Below, piece by piece: positions 11,555 through 15,200 of a stretch of DNA of 15,200 bases (the first letter of the stretch is position 1; each line of letters starts with the position of its first letter). The stretch is from Flavobacterium sp. UBA6135 (lineage in GTDB: Bacteria > Bacteroidota > Bacteroidia > Flavobacteriales > Flavobacteriaceae): contig NZ_DIVJ01000017.1 in assembly GCF_002428305.1 (NCBI RefSeq), forward strand, positions 61,781-76,980, given 5' to 3'. The notes under the pieces are model-generated. The model saw only the letters and a program-made list of their open reading frames with translations, was not told where the DNA came from and did not search any database. Position numbers and translations under genes: made by a program.

Positions 11555-13786
11555 ATGAAGTATCAATTACTGTTATTTTTTCTTTTCCTAACCGGTTTGA
11601 TAAGTCTTTTTGCTCAGGAAGATTATGTCAAACATAAAGTAGTTAAGGGAGAAATAGTTACAGAAATTGCACAGAAATATAAGGTGACGCCAAATGACTT
11701 ATATACGCTCAATCCAAAATTAAGAGACGGTATTTTTGAAAATGAAATCATTCTGATTCCAAAATCTAAAGTTACCAAAACAACACAAGAAAATACTTCT
11801 ACACCTAAACTATCTAATCAATCAGCCTCATCTTCTGGAGGTGTTATCATTCACATCGTACAGCCAAGAGAAACTAAATATGGATTAGCCAAACGATATG
11901 GTATAACTGTGGAAGAATTGGAACAGCAAAATCCACATACGATTTCAGTTTTGCAAATCAATCACCGTTTGGAGATTAGAGGAGGAAAAGACAGTGGAGG
12001 TTTTGTTTTAAATGTACAGCCATCACCAACAAATACAACAACAGGCAAAGTGATTTCTTATGTAGTGCAACCAAAGGAAACCTTGTATGGAATTTCCAGA
12101 CGTTACGGAATTACAGTAGGAGATTTAATCGCGGCTAATAGATCAGTTGCAGGCGATTTGATTAAAATAGGTCAAATACTTAATATACCTGTAGTCGGTG
12201 ATGCAATAACTTATCAACAATCAAATACAAACGTAGGGACTTCCATTCATGTTGTGGAAGCTGGTGAAACCAAATATGGACTTTCAAAACAATATGGAAT
12301 TACAATTGAAGAATTAGAAAAAAACAACCCGCATATTGTAACAATGTTACAAGTAGGACATAAAGTTGTGGTTTCAAATTTAGGTTCTTCACCGGTTGGC
12401 GTTCAAAAACCGGAAATTGTTGAGGTGCCTGTTCAAAATGAAAAAACACAGGTTGTCCCTGAAACTAAAACACAGGGAATACTGCAGTCCAATACAAATG
12501 AAACGGAAAGTGGTTTTGTTGCCTATGAAGTGCAACCCAAAGAAACAATTTATGGATTGTCAAGAATGGCAGGAATAAGCCAAGAGAAGTTGTTAGAATT
12601 AAACCCTCAAATAGTTGATGGCGTTAAAATTGGAATGATAATAAAATTGCCTTCGAACCCATCAACTGCAACTCTTGAAACCAAATCGGTTAATGCAAAG
12701 ATTCAAAAAACGGGATTATTAGCAACTTTAAATACACTAGAAAACAAAGAAGTGGCTTTTCTGCTCCCCATTAATGAAATGACTTTAAAAGCAATAGTTT
12801 CTGATCCATTACAAAGCTCTATGGCTTTGGATGAAAAGGCTATAAGAAACAAAGATTTTTATCTGGGTGCACAATTTGCTGTTGATTCCATTAAAAAATT
12901 AGGAGTTCAGGTAGAGGCAAAATTGTATTCAGTTACTCAAAACACAGCATTGAATGTCGCTAAGAACAATAATTTAGCTACTTCTTCTTTGGTTTTTTAT
13001 CCTGTTGAGGATTCGAAATCAGATAATATAGCAGAGTATTTAAGTAAAAATAATGTGCCTTTTTTAAGTTACCATACGGATGAAACAAAAAGAACACCTA
13101 ATAATTTTCAACTTTTACCAAAAGAAATAGAACTTAAGAGAGCAGTTTTAAAGTATCTATCAGATTTGGGAGGCACAATTATCATTGTTTCAGATTCCGA
13201 AAAACAGAAAAGTGAACAATGGATCAAACAAAACTTTTCCAATGTTTTATTTGTAAAAACAGATGACAAAGGAATTTTAAATGTGGAATCTGTGAAAAGA
13301 CTTTTAACAAAAAACAGCAAAAATTTTGTGGTCATGGATACAGATAAAACCGGGATTTTGCTTGATGCTACAACAATATTGATGAAAGAATCTACAAATT
13401 ATACCATTCAATTGGTTTTAATGGATGAAATTACTTCTCTAAATGAAGAAAGTTTGTCTGAAATGAGATTTAAAGTCTTGAAAATGATTTATCCATCAGT
13501 TACAAAATTGGATAATTTAAGTGCTTTGAATACTTTTAATAAGCAATTTAGAAAACAATATAAAACGGATCCGTCACCGGAATCAATAAAAGGATTTGAT
13601 GTGACATTTGATGCATTGGTAAGGGTTTTTCAAAATAAAAATTTTGAAGCTACCGCAAAAGACAATGAAACACAACAAGTAATGTATCGGTTTAAATACA
13701 ATAAAAATGGCAATGGTGGTTACTCCAATTTGGGAGTTTATTTATATCAATTTGATGCTGAAACTAACGTAAAACCTGTCAATTGA
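11555..13786 (+). CDS. Secreted five-LysM protein with binding-protein-like domain
   Basis: A 743-residue exported protein with a signal peptide (about 1-21, ending LFAQ). Five LysM domains, which usually bind the N-acetylglucosamine part of peptidoglycan, occupy about 24-69, 98-142, 167-212, 230-273 and 321-366. Domains 2-5 share the pattern (Q/G)(P/A)xET(K/L/I)YG(L/I)(S/A)(R/K)xxGI. The first is more divergent (VVKGEIVTEIAQKYKV). Ser/Thr/Asn-rich linkers separate them. Residues about 397-740 resemble a type 1 periplasmic-binding fold (KEVAFLLPINE, then FYLGAQFAVDSIKKLGVQVEAKLYSV), as seen in ABC-transporter substrate-binding proteins. The combination suggests a cell-wall-anchored ligand sensor or binding protein; the ligand is unknown. 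The start is the ATG at 11555. The next gene begins 17 bases after its stop with no terminator, so the two are probably co-transcribed. Confidence 0.88.
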   Translation: MKYQLLLFFLFLTGLISLFAQEDYVKHKVVKGEIVTEIAQKYKVTPNDLYTLNPKLRDGIFENEIILIPKSKVTKTTQENTSTPKLSNQSASSSGGVIIHIVQPRETKYGLAKRYGITVEELEQQNPHTISVLQINHRLEIRGGKDSGGFVLNVQPSPTNTTTGKVISYVVQPKETLYGISRRYGITVGDLIAANRSVAGDLIKIGQILNIPVVGDAITYQQSNTNVGTSIHVVEAGETKYGLSKQYGITIEELEKNNPHIVTMLQVGHKVVVSNLGSSPVGVQKPEIVEVPVQNEKTQVVPETKTQGILQSNTNETESGFVAYEVQPKETIYGLSRMAGISQEKLLELNPQIVDGVKIGMIIKLPSNPSTATLETKSVNAKIQKTGLLATLNTLENKEVAFLLPINEMTLKAIVSDPLQSSMALDEKAIRNKDFYLGAQFAVDSIKKLGVQVEAKLYSVTQNTALNVAKNNNLATSSLVFYPVEDSKSDNIAEYLSKNNVPFLSYHTDETKRTPNNFQLLPKEIELKRAVLKYLSDLGGTIIIVSDSEKQKSEQWIKQNFSNVLFVKTDDKGILNVESVKRLLTKNSKNFVVMDTDKTGILLDATTILMKESTNYTIQLVLMDEITSLNEESLSEMRFKVLKMIYPSVTKLDNLSALNTFNKQFRKQYKTDPSPESIKGFDVTFDALVRVFQNKNFEATAKDNETQQVMYRFKYNKNGNGGYSNLGVYLYQFDAETNVKPVN

Positions 13787-13803
13787 TTAGTAAAACGATA
13801 ACA

Positions 13804-15200
13804 ATGATTTATACTATAAAAATAAGTTACAACGTGTTCACATTTCATAAAAAAACAGTTTTTGGTTTTTTGATGCAACTTTTTTTTCTTTTTACTCTGG
13901 TAGAAAGTACAAAGGCTCAATGTCCTACAGTTACAAATACTAACCAATCTTTTTGTGACATTCAATCACCAACAATTTCTAGTTTACAAGCTATTAATAA
14001 TGGTGGTGGAGTTGCCTGGTTTGCAACAGCAACAGCAACAACACCCCTAGCACCCGGTGCCGGTTTGGTTAACGGTCAAAGCTATTTTGCAGATAATAGT
14101 GCAGGTGATTGCGGAACTAGAACTCAGGTTTTTGTAACCGTTTTTTCTGCTCCAATCGGTCAAAACTTTCAGGGAGTTTGTGTTGATGACCCAAATGATG
14201 CGACGTTGGCAAACTTAATTGTGATTGGAAATAACATACAATGGTATAATGTGCCGTCTGGAGGTACCCCTCTTCCAATTTCAACAGTTTTAGTTCCCAA
14301 CACAATTTATTACGCCAGTCAAATCAATCCAAATACAGGCTGTGAAACCTCACGACGTTCCGTTTTTGTGAGTGTTGGTGTAGTGCCTCTACCTGTTGGA
14401 AATAACATTCAATTTTTTTGTAATAATCCGTTGAATCCGCCAACTATTGGTGATTTACTAGTAAGTGGTAATAATAATTGGTATGCAACCAGCACGTCAG
14501 CTCTTCCTTTGGCTCTGAATACACCACTGGTTGATGGTCAAAGTTATTATGCTACAACTGTTGATCCGCCTTGCGAAAGTATCGATCGTTTGGAGGTTAC
14601 TGTAGTAATTCAACCATTAAATAATGCGGGTAGCTCAAGTAATTATCAAATTTGCGACAGCGAAATTCCTAATGCTAATTTGATAAACCTTTTTGATTAT
14701 CTAGGAGGTTCTCCATTACAAAACGGAAGTTGGTCAGGACCCCTAGTTACTTCAAATGAATACCTTGGAACGCTGGATACCTCTCAACTTAGTTTATTAG
14801 CAAGTCCTTTTATTTTTACATACACTGAAACGACTTCAGTTTCATGTGTTCCTGCCACAGCAACAGTTACCGTAACAGTCAATCCGGAACCCAATGCAGG
14901 AACAGGCAATGATATTGATTTATGTGTAACCTCAGATCCGGTTGATTTATTCACCTTACTTGGAAACAATCCTGATACAGGCGGAACATGGTCACCGGCT
15001 TTAGCAAGTGGCACAGGCCTATTCAATCCTGCCGTTGACCCCGCCGGAGTTTATACCTATACCGTTACCGGAATCGCACCTTGTCCTGATGCTACAGCTA
15101 CTATAACCGTTGGGTTAAACCCACAACCTATTGCAGGAACAAACGGTTTAGCGAATTTGTGTACCACAAGTCCTTCAGTAGATTTGTTTACTTATCTTAA
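13804..15200 (+). CDS. Giant repeat-rich surface adhesin, probable T9SS cargo (5' part)
   Basis: My translation gives an uninterrupted frame of 465 codons that runs off the window, so the C-terminus is missing. A signal peptide covers about 1-39 (basic KK at 16-17, hydrophobic 19-33, ending KAQ). Three related Ig-like repeats of about 75-80 residues follow (about 40-117, 118-195, 196-271), each with a WY/WF core and an NGQSYFA, NTIYYA or DGQSYYA strand. From about 273 a second repeat type starts, beginning NAGSS, NAGTG and IAGTN, with a conserved Cys, DLF-(D/T)-(Y/L)-L, GG(S/T)W and a closing TxTVTVNP strand. Such architecture is typical of very large flavobacterial gliding or adhesion proteins that end in a T9SS sorting domain, but that end is not visible. 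The ATG at 13804 is preferred over the one at 13873, which would lose the basic n-region. Confidence 0.87.
   Translation, partial: MIYTIKISYNVFTFHKKTVFGFLMQLFFLFTLVESTKAQCPTVTNTNQSFCDIQSPTISSLQAINNGGGVAWFATATATTPLAPGAGLVNGQSYFADNSAGDCGTRTQVFVTVFSAPIGQNFQGVCVDDPNDATLANLIVIGNNIQWYNVPSGGTPLPISTVLVPNTIYYASQINPNTGCETSRRSVFVSVGVVPLPVGNNIQFFCNNPLNPPTIGDLLVSGNNNWYATSTSALPLALNTPLVDGQSYYATTVDPPCESIDRLEVTVVIQPLNNAGSSSNYQICDSEIPNANLINLFDYLGGSPLQNGSWSGPLVTSNEYLGTLDTSQLSLLASPFIFTYTETTSVSCVPATATVTVTVNPEPNAGTGNDIDLCVTSDPVDLFTLLGNNPDTGGTWSPALASGTGLFNPAVDPAGVYTYTVTGIAPCPDATATITVGLNPQPIAGTNGLANLCTTSPSVDLFTYL

Noticed and set aside
13747..13965. Minus-strand reading frame across the LysM-adhesin junction
   Set aside because: It overlaps the end of one plus-strand gene and the signal peptide of the next and has no recognisable features.

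Overview
The window looks like chromosomal DNA of a member of the Flavobacteriaceae (Bacteroidota), most probably Flavobacterium or a close relative. It is strongly AT-rich and has no Shine-Dalgarno-like sites before its genes. Several genes carry the Bacteroidota -7 box TAnnTTTG. It encodes a YtxJ-type bacilliredoxin, many signal-peptide or lipoprotein precursors, and the start of a giant repeat-rich adhesin of the kind exported by the type IX secretion system (T9SS). Genus-level assignment is inference.

Layout. Bases 1-369 are non-coding, with a palindromic dispersed repeat and a heptamer tandem repeat. Two minus-strand genes follow: a GNAT acetyltransferase (370-837) and a small membrane protein resembling part of an MBOAT acyltransferase (903-1346). 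A 406-bp gap with degenerate repeats leads to a 97-aa unrecognised protein on the plus strand (1753-2046), which ends in a clear terminator. Next come two minus-strand envelope genes: a thioredoxin-fold lipoprotein with a helical C-terminal half (2150-3331, TTG start) and a TonB-C-domain protein (3425-3838). ClpB (4186-6789, minus) is followed by a 193-bp MITE-like element with 19-bp terminal inverted repeats and a 5-bp target duplication, which lies between clpB and its probable terminator.

Downstream of ClpB, the bacilliredoxin ytxJ (6954-7343, plus) converges on an unrecognised lipoprotein gene (7504-8685, minus). A near-perfect 32-bp palindrome lies between them, a second copy of the repeat family at 179-283. 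Fumarylacetoacetase (8769-10052, minus) and serine hydroxymethyltransferase (10162-11436, plus) are divergent and share a 110-bp region with overlapping promoters. After a strong glyA terminator comes a 743-aa secreted protein with five LysM domains and a periplasmic-binding-protein-like C-terminal part (11555-13786). Seventeen bases later an adhesin reading frame begins (13804) and runs off the end of the window after 465 codons.

Functionally this is mostly a housekeeping and envelope region: protein disaggregation (ClpB), thiol redox (YtxJ, thioredoxin-like lipoprotein), tyrosine catabolism (FahA), one-carbon metabolism (GlyA) and cell-surface proteins (LysM protein, adhesin). I see no CRISPR array, tRNA, rRNA, prophage or transposase gene. 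The most notable unexplained structures are non-coding: the MITE-like element after clpB, the palindromic repeat family whose two copies show compensatory changes, and a degenerate 68-bp repeat flanking the first two genes.
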